Shown one piece after another: positions 45,044-52,263 of a stretch of 56,721 bases of DNA. Where the stretch lies: positions 1-56,721 of the forward strand of contig JAGVOT010000013.1 of the NCBI GenBank assembly GCA_020052615.1, given 5' to 3'. The notes beneath the pieces were generated by a model that was given only the letters and a program-made list of their open reading frames with translations, ran no database searches and was not told where the DNA came from. Positions within the stretch are counted from its first letter, which is position 1, and the number at the start of each line of letters is the position of its first letter. A program made the position numbers and the translations under genes. This stretch comes from Nitrospirota bacterium. GTDB taxonomy: Bacteria > Nitrospirota > UBA9217.

Positions 45044-45937
45044 TTGGACCTCCATCAGATCGAAATATTCTGCGCCATCGTCGAGTACCGCAGTTTCTCC
45101 CGTGCGGCCGAGACGCTTTTTCTCACCCAGCCGACGGTGAGCGGCCACATGAAGAACCTCGAGGCCGAACTGGGCGTGAAGCTCCTCGACCGCCTGGGCA
45201 AGCGCGCGCTTCCCACCGAAGCCGGCGACATCCTCTTCCGCCACGGCACCCGTCTGCTGGAGGAGCGCGACCGGGCGAAACAGGAGATCGAGAAGCTGTC
45301 GGGGCGGATCAGCGGCAAACTGATCATCGGCGGCAGCACCATCCCGGGAGCCTACCTCCTCCCGCCGCTCATCGGTTCGTTCAAAAAGAAGAATCCCGGC
45401 GTTTCGGTCCAACTGAGCATCGACGACACGGCGAAGATCACCGATGCCGTGCTCGCGGGCAGCTTGTGCATCGGCGTTGTGGGAGCCCGCGTCGCCGAAC
45501 CGCAGCTCGAGGTCCATCCCTTCCAGACCGACGAACTGGTCGTCGCGGTGCCTTCCCGCCATCCCTGGGCACGAAAGCGGACCGTTGCTTCCGGGGAACT
45601 TGCCGGACAGCCGTTCATCCTGCGCGAGCAGGGCTCGGGAACCCGGAAGATCATGGAGGACCGGTTCGAGAAGGCGGGTCTTTCGATCGCCGACCTGAAC
45701 ATCGAGGCCATCATGGGGAGCAGCGATGCAGTTCGCCAGGCCGTCAAGGCCGGGCTCGGCATCTCCATCCTGTCCAGCCGGGCGCTCAAGGACGACCTGG
45801 AGGCGGGCCGTCTCTCCGCCGTCCGCGTTGCAGGCATCAAAATGGAGCGGCACTTCTACGCCATTCTTCTCAAAGGAAGGAGCCGCTCCCCTCTCTGCAA
45901 ATCGTTTCTCGACTTTATCCTCAAAAAAACCCGATAG
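45044..45937 (+). CDS. LysR regulator, selenium-metabolism-associated type
   Basis: About 298 residues. Winged helix: DLHQIEIFCAIVEYRSFSRA, AETLFLTQPTVSGHMKNLEA. The effector domain starts GKLIIGGSTIPGAYLLPPLI and includes REQGSGTRKIMEDRFEKAG. The IPGxYLLP segment and overall pattern recall the LysR group that accompanies selenium-utilisation genes; with tRNA-Sec and a YedF-like gene 3-5 kb downstream I favour that role, but it rests on recall. TTG 45044 is chosen since LysR proteins usually begin at this point; TTG 44999 would add 15 residues. It resembles the first LysR (18099) throughout. Confidence 0.8.
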   Translation: MDLHQIEIFCAIVEYRSFSRAAETLFLTQPTVSGHMKNLEAELGVKLLDRLGKRALPTEAGDILFRHGTRLLEERDRAKQEIEKLSGRISGKLIIGGSTIPGAYLLPPLIGSFKKKNPGVSVQLSIDDTAKITDAVLAGSLCIGVVGARVAEPQLEVHPFQTDELVVAVPSRHPWARKRTVASGELAGQPFILREQGSGTRKIMEDRFEKAGLSIADLNIEAIMGSSDAVRQAVKAGLGISILSSRALKDDLEAGRLSAVRVAGIKMERHFYAILLKGRSRSPLCKSFLDFILKKTR

Positions 45938-46054
45938 TCTTCGAACTATCCGTTGTGCATTCATCCGGAGAATGCATCTTTCCGCACCTTTCCCCTGCCG
46001 CTCCAGTATTATTCTTTTCAATGCAAACGCCCTCATTCCATCAGTATTAGCGAT

Positions 46055-46083
46055 TTGACTCGCCGGTTCTCCTCCCCTAAGAT
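46055..46083 (+). promoter_or_regulatory. Promoter of the double-rhodanese gene
   Basis: TTGACT, 17-bp spacer, TAAGAT, about 28 bp before ATG 46112, with AGGAGG between. The -35 box is close to consensus. Confidence 0.55.
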
Positions 46084-46111
46084 GCCTCTACGACACAATA
46101 GGAGGCCATGC

Positions 46112-46852
46112 ATGCATCCCGAAAAGAAACAGTTCTTCTTGCACCTGTTCGCCGTCATTGTCATTCCCGCCGTTGCATTTGCGGCGGAGGCCGGGTTCCG
46201 CGTCATTGCGACGGCAGATCTCAAGGCCCTGATGGACGAGAAGAAGGACCTTGTCCTCGTGGACAGCCGGACGCCCGAGGAGTTCCAGGAGGCTCATATC
46301 AGGGGCGCCATCAGCATCCCCGAGAAGGTGTTCGAGGAGAAAATATTCCTGCTCCCGCCGGACAAGAAAGCACCGGTCGTGCTGTACTGCAACGGCGTCA
46401 AGTGCGGAAAGAGCAAGAAGGCCGCGAAGAAGGCTGAAGCTGCCGGATACAAAAATCTGAGCATCTATGCCGAGGGATTTCCTGTCTGGGAGGAGAAGGG
46501 ACTTGCCATCGTCGCCGGTCCGGAGCATGCGACGAAGATCGAGACGGCGAAGCTCAAGCCAGCCGAGATCAGGCAGCTGCTGGACGCAAAGAGCAGCGAC
46601 ATCGTCATCGTCGACGTGCGCGACGAATCGGAGTTCAAAGAAGGCCGCATCCCGACTGCCATCAACATCCCGGTGGAGACCTTCGCTCTCCGGTCCGAGG
46701 TGCTGCCCAAGGAAAAGAAGATCGTCGTATACTGCAACACCGGCGGCAGGAGCTATAACGCGTACCGGAAGCTCATGAAGTTGGCCTACCCGAGCATCTT
46801 CCAGACGACCTTCGCCGAATGGAAGGAAGCGGGCATGCCGGTGGAAAAGTGA
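46112..46852 (+). CDS. Exported protein with two rhodanese domains
   Basis: 246 residues. A signal peptide (FFLHLFAVIVIPAVAFA) targets it to the periplasm. Domain 1 (~30-130): DLVLVDSRTPEEFQEAHIRG, IPEKVF and active loop VLYCNGVKCGKSK with the catalytic Cys. Domain 2 (~150-246): DIVIVDVRDESEFKEGRIPT, INIPVETF and VVYCNTGGRSYNAY, again with Cys. Both active sites look intact. Rhodaneses move sulfane sulfur (or selenium) as persulfides. It is placed between the LysR gene and tRNA-Sec. AGGAGG lies six bases before ATG 46112; the ATG at 46108 is out of frame. Confidence 0.9.
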   Translation: MHPEKKQFFLHLFAVIVIPAVAFAAEAGFRVIATADLKALMDEKKDLVLVDSRTPEEFQEAHIRGAISIPEKVFEEKIFLLPPDKKAPVVLYCNGVKCGKSKKAAKKAEAAGYKNLSIYAEGFPVWEEKGLAIVAGPEHATKIETAKLKPAEIRQLLDAKSSDIVIVDVRDESEFKEGRIPTAINIPVETFALRSEVLPKEKKIVVYCNTGGRSYNAYRKLMKLAYPSIFQTTFAEWKEAGMPVEK

Positions 46853-46853
46853 T

Positions 46854-47342
46854 ATGAAGGTGCACGCGGGCTCTCATTCGTCTACACATGACCTGTGGAT
46901 ATTCGAAGAACAGCCGGAACGGAAAGGTTGGTTTCCCGCAGCAGTGCTCCTGGCACTGCTGACCGCAGGCGCCGTGACCATCGGTCTGACGGGAATGTGG
47001 CGTGGCGTGCTTCCGGTTGTCGTCATCCTGTCGGCTGGTGTGCTAGTCATCGCACTTCGCTGGCTGGTTCGAAAGACCGTGGTGATCGACCGCCAGAAGG
47101 GCATTGCAAGCGTTGCATCTGGCTGGCATTTGTGGCGCCGGAGGCAGGTCCGTGCACTTGATGAGTTCGACCGGGTCGCGGTATGGGAGCGAAGGACCCC
47201 GATCGATGCAGGCTATTTCGCCTCGCTGTACTCGATCGTGCTTGTCGGCGGGAAAGGGCCTTTGCCGCTTCTGACGACCGATGACGAGAAGGATGCTTCG
47301 GCTGTCCGGGATGAGGTGGCTGCATTTCTGCGTTTCAGGTGA
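46854..47342 (+). CDS. Hypothetical membrane protein
   Basis: 162 residues. Two adjacent hydrophobic helices (PAAVLLALLTAGAVTIGLTG and VLPVVVILSAGVLVIAL) are followed by a cytoplasmic domain with TVVIDRQKGIASVASGW, LDEFDRVAVWERR and ASLYSIVLVGGKGPLPLL, which has the strand pattern of a pleckstrin-like (bPH/YdbT) domain. I do not recognise a specific family. ATG 46854 overlaps the end of the rhodanese stop region (1 bp gap), so it is in the same operon and may be a partner of the rhodanese at the membrane. Confidence 0.65.
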   Translation: MKVHAGSHSSTHDLWIFEEQPERKGWFPAAVLLALLTAGAVTIGLTGMWRGVLPVVVILSAGVLVIALRWLVRKTVVIDRQKGIASVASGWHLWRRRQVRALDEFDRVAVWERRTPIDAGYFASLYSIVLVGGKGPLPLLTTDDEKDASAVRDEVAAFLRFR

Positions 47343-47354
47343 GCTGTCCGGATC

Positions 47355-47906
47355 ATGGCGGGAGAATGGATCATGCTTGATACTCATGAACAGGCATATG
47401 GGTTGCGCGCGCTCTACCGGGATCCGTTGTTCGACCGTACCCTCGCGGAGCTCCGTTCTCATGGCGGCTATGCAGCCGTCGCGGCTGACAAGGCAGAGGA
47501 GTTCATCGGCATCCTGACCGGAAAAAATCCTGCTGAGGGACGCGCCAGGTTCCGGTTCACCCGAAAGGGGGAGTATCGCATCAAGAACTGCCGGAAAGTG
47601 GACCTGGGGTGCGGCTACCGCATTGTCTGCATCCAGAAGGACCAGCGGCTCGTCCTGCTGTATCTGGGTACGCATGACGATTGTTTTCGATGGATCGAAC
47701 GCCACCGTACTGCGGAGTATGACCTGGACAGCGTGTCGGAGAGCGCCTGGATCGAAATTGGGGGAGCCCATCCTGTCGAGAGGACATCATGCGGGCTGAT
47801 ATGCGAGGAGGACCGTTTCGCCGAAGAGTACGAGGCGTCCGTGATGGGTCAACTCGACGATGCGGCGCTGCGAAAGGTTTTTTCCGGATTGATCGAGCGT
47901 CGCTAG
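47355..47906 (+). CDS. RelE-like fold hypothetical protein
   Basis: 183 residues. The central part, RFTRKGEYRIKNCRKVDLGC then GYRIVCIQKDQRLVLLYLGT and HDDCFRWIERHR, resembles the core of RelE/ParE-type toxins, where the same strand-strand-helix ends in G-x-H-D-x-(A/C)-x-x-W. It lacks a small adjacent antitoxin gene, and its N- and C-terminal extensions (~70 and ~60 residues) are unlike a free toxin. It may be a solitary RelE-fold RNA- or nucleotide-binding protein. It lies 12 bp past the membrane protein gene on the same strand. Confidence 0.55.
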   Translation: MAGEWIMLDTHEQAYGLRALYRDPLFDRTLAELRSHGGYAAVAADKAEEFIGILTGKNPAEGRARFRFTRKGEYRIKNCRKVDLGCGYRIVCIQKDQRLVLLYLGTHDDCFRWIERHRTAEYDLDSVSESAWIEIGGAHPVERTSCGLICEEDRFAEEYEASVMGQLDDAALRKVFSGLIERR

Positions 47907-47996
47907 CGATTTACCGCATAACGGAATTTCAGGAAAGAAGACAATGGTGCTCGCCGTGATCAAGTCGGTGATGAAGTAAGTTGACATGCATGCATT

Positions 47997-48091
47997 GACT
48001 GGCTGTGTCGGCTGGCGCCGGCTGCAGGCTTCAATCCTGCAGGACTGCCGTGCATGGCATGTCATCGGTTCGATTCCGAAGTCAGTCTCCA
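47997..48091 (+). tRNA. selC: tRNA-Sec(UCA)
   Basis: 95 nt. The 8-bp acceptor stem is GACTGGCT/AGTCAGTC (one G-U). GT is at positions 8-9. The 6-bp D stem GTCGGC/GCCGGC has a 4-nt loop TGGC. The 6-bp anticodon stem TGCAGG/CCTGCA has loop CTTCAAT, anticodon TCA at 48031-48033. A long variable arm GACTGCC..GGCA-T-GTC (7 bp, one bulge) follows. The T arm TCGG-TTCGATT-CCGA has 4 bp (or 5 with an A-A mismatch). Discriminator T and encoded CCA complete it. The long acceptor, 6-bp D stem and long variable arm fit only selenocysteine tRNA. Confidence 0.88.
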
Positions 48092-48392
48092 CTTCGTGAA
48101 ATGCATTGCGCGGGAAGTCAGGTCATTCGGATGCCGGCGGTGCATCGGGAACAAGAACGTGGCGTCATAATAGCCGGTACGAGTTTAGAATACGCCAGGC
48201 GATTCAATAATGAGCGAAGTAGAATGAATATCCCTGATCTGATGCGAAAATCCCAGGATGGTAAACGACAATCACCGACGGAGTTTATGCAGCAGCTTTC
48301 TCAGCCGCCTGATTCTTCCGAACTGAAGTCGGAGCCAACCCCCGAGACACGAAAGAGAAAACCGAAGAAGGCAGGGGCGAAACAGTGGAGAG
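48092..48392. other. Interval after tRNA-Sec with a possible small ORF
   Basis: From ATG 48224 the frame reads MNIPDLMRKSQDGKRQSPTE and FMQQLSQPPDSSEL, then a Lys/Arg-rich segment ETRKRKPKKAGAK, before running into the activase remnant in another frame at about 48385. The N-terminal 55 residues look coding but match nothing I know. They may be the start of a protein whose rest has been lost. No promoter is evident. Confidence 0.3.
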
Positions 48393-48825
48393 TTGGAGAT
48401 CATGGCGATGTCCCTCGGCATCCCGCTTGGCGAGTTAGGCGGGGAGGCGCTTCTGGGGACCTCCGAGATCAGGGTGAACAGCATGTGCACGGTCTTCGCA
48501 GAGTCCGAGGTGATCTCTTTAAAGAACCAGGGCGCATCGCCGCGGGACATTGCCCGGGCCGTTCATCTCTCGGTGGTGGAAGTGGCTTGCCGCCATGCTG
48601 CACCGCATCGGATATGGCGGCACGGTCGTTTTTACCGGAGGCGTGGCCAGGAACCACGCCATGGTGCAACTGCTCCGGGCGTAGCTTGAAATAACCGTTC
48701 TGGTGCCTTCCGCGCCGGACATCGCAGGCGCCCTGGGCGCGGCCCTGTACGCCTTGGAAACAGTGGATGTAGAGGTAGAGGAATGCAAGACAATTCAACT
48801 AGTTTGCGTAAGGAGGTCCCGATGA
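48393..48825 (+). pseudogene. Remnant of an acyl-CoA dehydratase activase (BadF/BcrD/HgdC type)
   Basis: Only the last ~140 codons survive and they are broken. The frame at 48393 encodes LEIMAMSLGIPLGELGGEAL then RVNSMCTVFAESEVISLKNQ, the conserved cysteine region that ligates the 4Fe-4S cluster. After about 48590 the frame changes to LHRIGYGGTVVFTGGVARNH, the second ATPase phosphate motif, which is interrupted by TAG at 48682 and continues VLVPSAPDIAGALGAALYAL. The N-terminal ATPase half is missing. The intact protein would activate a 2-hydroxyacyl-CoA dehydratase. A good ribosome site (AAGGAGGT) follows for the next small ORF. Confidence 0.7.
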
Positions 48826-48902
48826 AAGGAGATAAGTCTGCAGTGTGGACGGCAGGTCCGATAACCCGCGGAGAATGGAGAGCGGCCGGACGTTATCATT
48901 AA
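48822..48902 (+). CDS. Possible 26-residue peptide with strong ribosome site
   Basis: AAGGAGGT, five bases, ATG 48822, 26 codons, TAA 48902: MKGDKSAVWTAGPITRGEWR AAGRYH. It overlaps the activase remnant by ATGA. The ribosome site is perfect, but the product has no recognised match. It may be the truncated start of a longer gene that once followed the activase. Confidence 0.3.
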   Translation: MKGDKSAVWTAGPITRGEWRAAGRYH

Positions 48903-48921
48903 TCCAGAAGCGAGCGCATTT

Positions 48922-49013
48922 CCCGTAGCTTGCTGCGGGATTAGCGAGCGATTAGAATAAATGGTACTACCCTGAGGATCGAAGATCCCTGCTGCTTGCT
49001 GCAGGGCTCTTCG
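48922..49013. repeat. Two GCTTGCTGC-type hairpins before the Hdr-like gene
   Basis: Hairpin 1 (48922-48939): CCCGTAGCTTGCTGCGGG. Hairpin 2 (48980-49013): CGAAGATCCCTGC..GCAGGGCTCTTCG with the loop TGCTTGCT. Both share the GCTTGCTGC core, as in dispersed REP-like palindromes. Hairpin 2 ends 11 bp before ATG 49025 and leaves little room for a ribosome site. Confidence 0.55.
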
Positions 49014-49024
49014 ATGAAATAAGC

Positions 49025-50167
49025 ATGAAGAGTACGCATTCCGGCCGACAAGCTATTACCCTGCAATCGATAGATTCGGAGGTAGGGGACTTTCTCGACC
49101 GATGCACGTCCTGCGGCGCCTGTACCAGTGCGTGCTCGTTTCTCGGGCAGCGCGGTACTCCCGATCGGCTTATTGCCCAAAACGATCCTGACGTGTTCCT
49201 CTGCACGGGATGCGGCGCCTGCGCTGACTTCTGCCCGGAGGGGCTGCTGCCGGGTGATGCGCTGCTGCAGGCAAAGCACCGCCTGATCGAGGCAGGACAG
49301 CTCCCTCACCGCGTGTTGAGAGCCGTTCGTGCGGCGCGGCGCTATGTCCGGTGGGGGCATTCCTTTCCTTTTGCGCACTATTCCCGGACGGATACGGTAT
49401 TCTGGCCCGGGTGCTCGCTGGCCGGCATGTCGCCGGAGGTGGTGCACAAGACGCAACAGCTCCTGACCGACAAGCTCGGAAAGAAGGTTGGGATCGCGCT
49501 GGACTGCTGCTCCGATCCTGCGTATCAGATAGGCGACATAGTTACGGTTCGCCGCGGATCGCGGCGTGTCAAGAAGGCGCTTGAGCAGCACGGGATAACA
49601 TCCATCATCGCGGCCTGTACGAACTGTATGAAGGTATTCAGCAAACATTTGCCTGGTGTTAGCGTGAATCACGTTCTGGAATTCCTTCCCCGTACGTCGG
49701 TGCGGCCACTGGACGGACAAGAATGCTATCTCCATCATCCTTGTCCGACCTATCGTTTTGACGCAGTACAGGCGGGGGCAAGGAGCCTTCTCGCTGAGCT
49801 TGGGGCCGGCGTTGTCGAACAGACGCGTCCCCGCTGCTGCGGATTCGGCGGGAACGTGCATGCGCTTGCACCGGAACTGGCCGATGCATCGACTGACGAG
49901 GTCCTGGCTGCCGCGGGCAACGCCGCCATTGTCACCTACTGCATGGCCTGCAAAGACCGGTTCCTTTCGAAAGGAAGAAAGGCAAGCCACATCCTGGAGT
50001 TGCTGGTTTCCACCACACCGGCATCGAGAGCCATCTCGTCGGCGCATAAATGGTTCAACCGGTTTGTATTAATACTGAACAATAGGTTACGGGGAAGAAG
50101 GGTAAGTACGTCATCGTCATCACCCATGGAGGCAGCGATCCCAACCGGGCGATCTGGGCACTTTTGA
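49025..50167 (+). CDS. Heterodisulfide-reductase-like Fe-S protein (4Fe-4S + CCG domains)
   Basis: 380 residues. Two ferredoxin clusters: C27, C30, C33, C37 (CTSCGACTSAC) and C60, C63, C66, C70 (CTGCGACADFCP). Two CCG (HdrB/D-type) domains follow: domain 1 has CSLAG, DCCSDPAY (C161-C162, with Ser replacing the usual Gly) and ACTNC; domain 2 has HHPCPTY, RCCGFGGN (C271-C272) and YCMACKDRF. Such proteins handle disulfides or noncubane clusters and pass electrons to partners. The last ~55 residues after SHILELLV are low-complexity and overlap the DsrE-like gene, so the true stop may have been lost by frameshift. It lies in a region of gene decay. Confidence 0.85.
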   Translation: MKSTHSGRQAITLQSIDSEVGDFLDRCTSCGACTSACSFLGQRGTPDRLIAQNDPDVFLCTGCGACADFCPEGLLPGDALLQAKHRLIEAGQLPHRVLRAVRAARRYVRWGHSFPFAHYSRTDTVFWPGCSLAGMSPEVVHKTQQLLTDKLGKKVGIALDCCSDPAYQIGDIVTVRRGSRRVKKALEQHGITSIIAACTNCMKVFSKHLPGVSVNHVLEFLPRTSVRPLDGQECYLHHPCPTYRFDAVQAGARSLLAELGAGVVEQTRPRCCGFGGNVHALAPELADASTDEVLAAAGNAAIVTYCMACKDRFLSKGRKASHILELLVSTTPASRAISSAHKWFNRFVLILNNRLRGRRVSTSSSSPMEAAIPTGRSGHF

Positions 50168-50496
50168 TGGCGGAGACGATCCAGATGAAGGGGATGGACG
50201 GTGTCCATGTCTGGATGACCATCGAGGGCGCCGACCTGTGCAAGAAGAACGTTCCCGAGAAGATCGTCTCTCCCATATTCTCCAAGTTCGGCAGTGCCAT
50301 GCAGATCATGGACCGCGTGCGGCAAGGGCCGGTCGAGTGTAAGCCGACCGGCCCCATTTTGTACAAAGTCCAGGAACGGGAGGTTGACTATGCAAAACGT
50401 ATCGCAAGGGGCCGGCTGCGGCGCCGGCGCTCTGGGGGGAGGGGCGGTTCCTGGTGCGGTGGACACGGGAAAGCGGCTTATGCTCATCATCGGTAG
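50089..50496 (+). pseudogene. DsrE-like protein gene without a start codon
   Basis: A continuous frame encodes GKKGKYVIVITHGGSDPNRA, IWALLMAETIQMKGMDGVHV and WMTIEGADLCKKNVPEKIVS, a DsrE/DsrF-like fold seen with sulfur- and selenium-relay proteins. The expected initiator position (50089) is ACG, and no ATG, GTG or TTG exists before TTG 50164 in the middle of a helix. From about 50326 it enters a terminator-like hairpin and then overlaps the YedF-like gene in another frame, so its 3' end is also abnormal. It overlaps the Hdr-like gene by 79 bp. Best read as recently inactivated. Confidence 0.6.
50326..50359 (+). terminator. Terminator-like hairpin inside the DsrE-like frame
   Basis: A 10-bp perfect stem GGGCCGGTCG/CGACCGGCCC with a 9-nt loop is followed by CATTTTG. 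The short T-run makes it a weak terminator at best. It separates the Hdr/DsrE unit from the YedF-like gene. Confidence 0.4.
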
Positions 50497-50811
50497 CGAT
50501 GCGCTCGGAAAGGACGAGACCATCGGCAAGGTCCTCATCAAGGGCTTTTTTTTTTTTTTGAAACGATGAAAGTGCATAAACAGCTTCCCCATACGATGTT
50601 CTTCCTGAACGCAGGTGTGAAATTGACCACGGTGCACCGGGAGATCGTGCCTATCCTGAAGGAGATCGAGGCGATGGGCGTCGAGATCTATTTCTGCGGC
50701 ACCTGCCTGAAGCATTATGACCTTGAGTCGTTCCTCAAGGTCGGACGACGCGGAACGACCAATCACATCGTCGAAGGCCTTCAGGATTTCGAGAAGGTCG
50801 TTTGGATCTGA
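50390..50811 (+). pseudogene. yedF: YedF-like selenium-metabolism protein, split by a poly-T tract
   Basis: ATG 50390 (GGGAGG seven bases before) begins a frame containing DTGKRLMLIIGSDALGKDET and IGKVLIKGFFFF. At a run of 14 T (50546-50559) the frame is lost and stops at 50569. The next frame continues ETMKVHKQLPHTMFFLNAGV, VPILKEIEAMGVEIYFCGTC and HIVEGLQDFEKVVWI to 50811. Joined, this is the DsrE-like domain of YedF-type proteins, with the conserved FCGTC cysteines; the TusA domain of full-length YedF is absent. One more or two fewer T would restore the frame. It could be phase-variable, rescued by polymerase slippage, an assembly error or a pseudogene. Confidence 0.75.
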
Positions 50812-50967
50812 CAATACTATGCTATTTGTTATTCTTTTGCGCAAACACCGTTATATTTTCTGCTACGCTTCAACCATCACTCCAGTCTTGTGTCACATCA
50901 TCAGTATAATATGATCCCCACGCTCTCCAAGGGAGGGGAGCATGGCCGGGGAAAAGGAGGATGCGGC

Positions 50968-51471
50968 ATGAAAAAGTTGGCGGGTATTGTTATGGCAGCA
51001 GTAGTGGTGATGGCGTTTGCATCGGTTGTGTTCAGCCAGCCCTGGCAGGGCTGGAAGGACTGCGGCGGCTGGTGCCGGGAGAACGGCGGCGGGCAGGCCG
51101 GAAAGGCGGGTGGCGGGCCGGGAAGGATGTATGACCCGGCCAAGGCCGAGACCGTGCAGGGTGAGGTCACGGCGGTCGAGAAGATCGGCGGCAACCGGAG
51201 GATGGGACCGGGCATCGGCCTGAAGCTCAAGACGGCATCGGGTGAGCTGGCCATCAACCTGGGACCGCAGTGGTACATCGAGCGGCAGGGCGAGATCCCG
51301 ATCAAGGCGGGCGACACCGTCGAGGTGAAGGGCGTCAAGGCGTCGAGAGGCGGGCAGGAGTTCTTCCTCGCCGGCGAGGTGAGGAAGGGCGGCGATGTCC
51401 TGAAACTGCGCGACGAGAGCGGCGTGCCGCTCTGGGCGGGCTGGCGCCGGGGCGGTCCCGCGCAGAAGTAG
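50968..51471 (+). CDS. Secreted OB-fold-like protein
   Basis: 167 residues. The signal peptide is KLAGIVMAAVVVMAFASVVF. A Gly/Cys-rich segment (WKDCGGWCRENGGG) with two cysteines follows, then an OB-fold-like beta domain: AETVQGEVTAVEKIGG, GIGLKLKTASGELAINLGPQ, AGDTVEVKGVKASRGGQEFF, LAGEVRKGGDVLKLRDESG. Relatives with the same EVRKGxxVLxLRDxxGxPxWxGWRR ending occur widely in Geobacter-like genomes, often annotated only as DNA-binding or magnetosome-like. AGGAGG precedes ATG 50968. Its own terminator follows (51521-51551). Function unknown; location periplasmic. Confidence 0.75.
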   Translation: MKKLAGIVMAAVVVMAFASVVFSQPWQGWKDCGGWCRENGGGQAGKAGGGPGRMYDPAKAETVQGEVTAVEKIGGNRRMGPGIGLKLKTASGELAINLGPQWYIERQGEIPIKAGDTVEVKGVKASRGGQEFFLAGEVRKGGDVLKLRDESGVPLWAGWRRGGPAQK

Positions 51472-51520
51472 GATCCCGCGGGACGCGCGCGTACAGCAAG
51501 GTGGACATAGCATGGAGAGA

Positions 51521-51551
51521 GGCCGGCCCCGGACGGGGCCGGCCTTTTTTT
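51521..51551 (+). terminator. Intrinsic terminator after the OB-fold gene
   Basis: A perfect 10-bp stem GGCCGGCCCC/GGGGCCGGCC with a GGAC loop is followed by seven T. It is a strong factor-independent terminator. Confidence 0.93.
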
Positions 51552-51575
51552 GCCTGAAGGGCGCGTACAAAATCC

Positions 51576-51604
51576 TTGACTCTTTCCCGCTGTGCTTCTA
51601 CAAT
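51576..51604 (+). promoter_or_regulatory. Promoter of the kinase-like gene
   Basis: TTGACT, 17-bp spacer, TACAAT, about 30 bp before ATG 51634. No clear Shine-Dalgarno site lies in the short leader. Confidence 0.6.
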
Positions 51605-51633
51605 GACTGCACTTTGAGCGGCACGGGCGGATT

Positions 51634-52263
51634 ATGTACCGGGAAATGACCTATGCCGATGCCGTTTCGGGCGTCGAAAAACACATCACCAAGGGCCGGT
51701 TCGCGAAAGCGGACATCTTTCTCTCCGCGTATCGGGGGCAGCGCTTCATCGTCAAGGACTTCGGGAAGCGGGGGTTCTGGGAGCGGAACCTCATCGGCCG
51801 TATCGTCATTGGCCGGGAGTCGCGGGCCTACGTGGTCCTTGCCGGCATTGAGGGCCTTCCGGCCCGGTTCAAGCGGTTATCGCCCTATGCACTGGCCATA
51901 GAATATCTCGAAGGCAGGGACCTCGGGGGCGTGGAGCGCCACGAGATCGGGCCGGGTGTCATTCGGCAGTTCGAGCGGATCATCAACGATCTTCATGAGC
52001 GGGGGTGGGTCCATCTGGACCTGCAGCGCCGGTCCAACATCCTCCTGGTGAACGACCGGGTGTTCGTCGTGGACCTGGCCTCTGCGTTCCATCCCGGAGG
52101 GGTCCCCCTGGTGGGCCGGCTGCTGGTCCGCCTCCTGGGGTTTGCCGACCGGTTGTCGCTCATCAAGATGAAGACCATCTTCGCGCCTGAACTGCTGACG
52201 CACGATGACCGGAGACTGATCAGGATACGGAACCGCTTCATGCCCACGACGTGGGAACTGTAA
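51634..52263 (+). CDS. Lipopolysaccharide-kinase/RIO-like protein
   Basis: 209 residues. It resembles the compact protein-kinase-like fold of WaaP/KdkA/InaA: an N-lobe with FIVKDFGKRGFWERNLIGR (lysine in VKDF) and RLSPYALAIEYLEGRDLG (hinge), then a C-lobe with DLHERGWVHLDLQRRSNILL (catalytic HxDxxxxN) and RVFVVDLASAFHPGG (metal-binding DxA). Such kinases phosphorylate lipopolysaccharide core sugars, or act as small protein kinases. It is short for the family but both catalytic motifs are intact. Monocistronic, with its own promoter. Confidence 0.8.
   Translation: MYREMTYADAVSGVEKHITKGRFAKADIFLSAYRGQRFIVKDFGKRGFWERNLIGRIVIGRESRAYVVLAGIEGLPARFKRLSPYALAIEYLEGRDLGGVERHEIGPGVIRQFERIINDLHERGWVHLDLQRRSNILLVNDRVFVVDLASAFHPGGVPLVGRLLVRLLGFADRLSLIKMKTIFAPELLTHDDRRLIRIRNRFMPTTWEL

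Noticed and set aside
44942-46036. 364-codon frame opposite the second LysR gene
   Set aside because: Antisense shadow of the LysR gene, with no motif or ribosome site.
47355-47906. Toxin-antitoxin pair
   Set aside because: Only a RelE-like core is present. The gene is longer than a toxin and no small antitoxin gene adjoins it.
49025-50811. In-frame UGA as selenocysteine codons in this region
   Set aside because: The frame breaks at DsrE and YedF-like genes are explained by a missing start and a T-run; no UGA sits at a conserved cysteine position.
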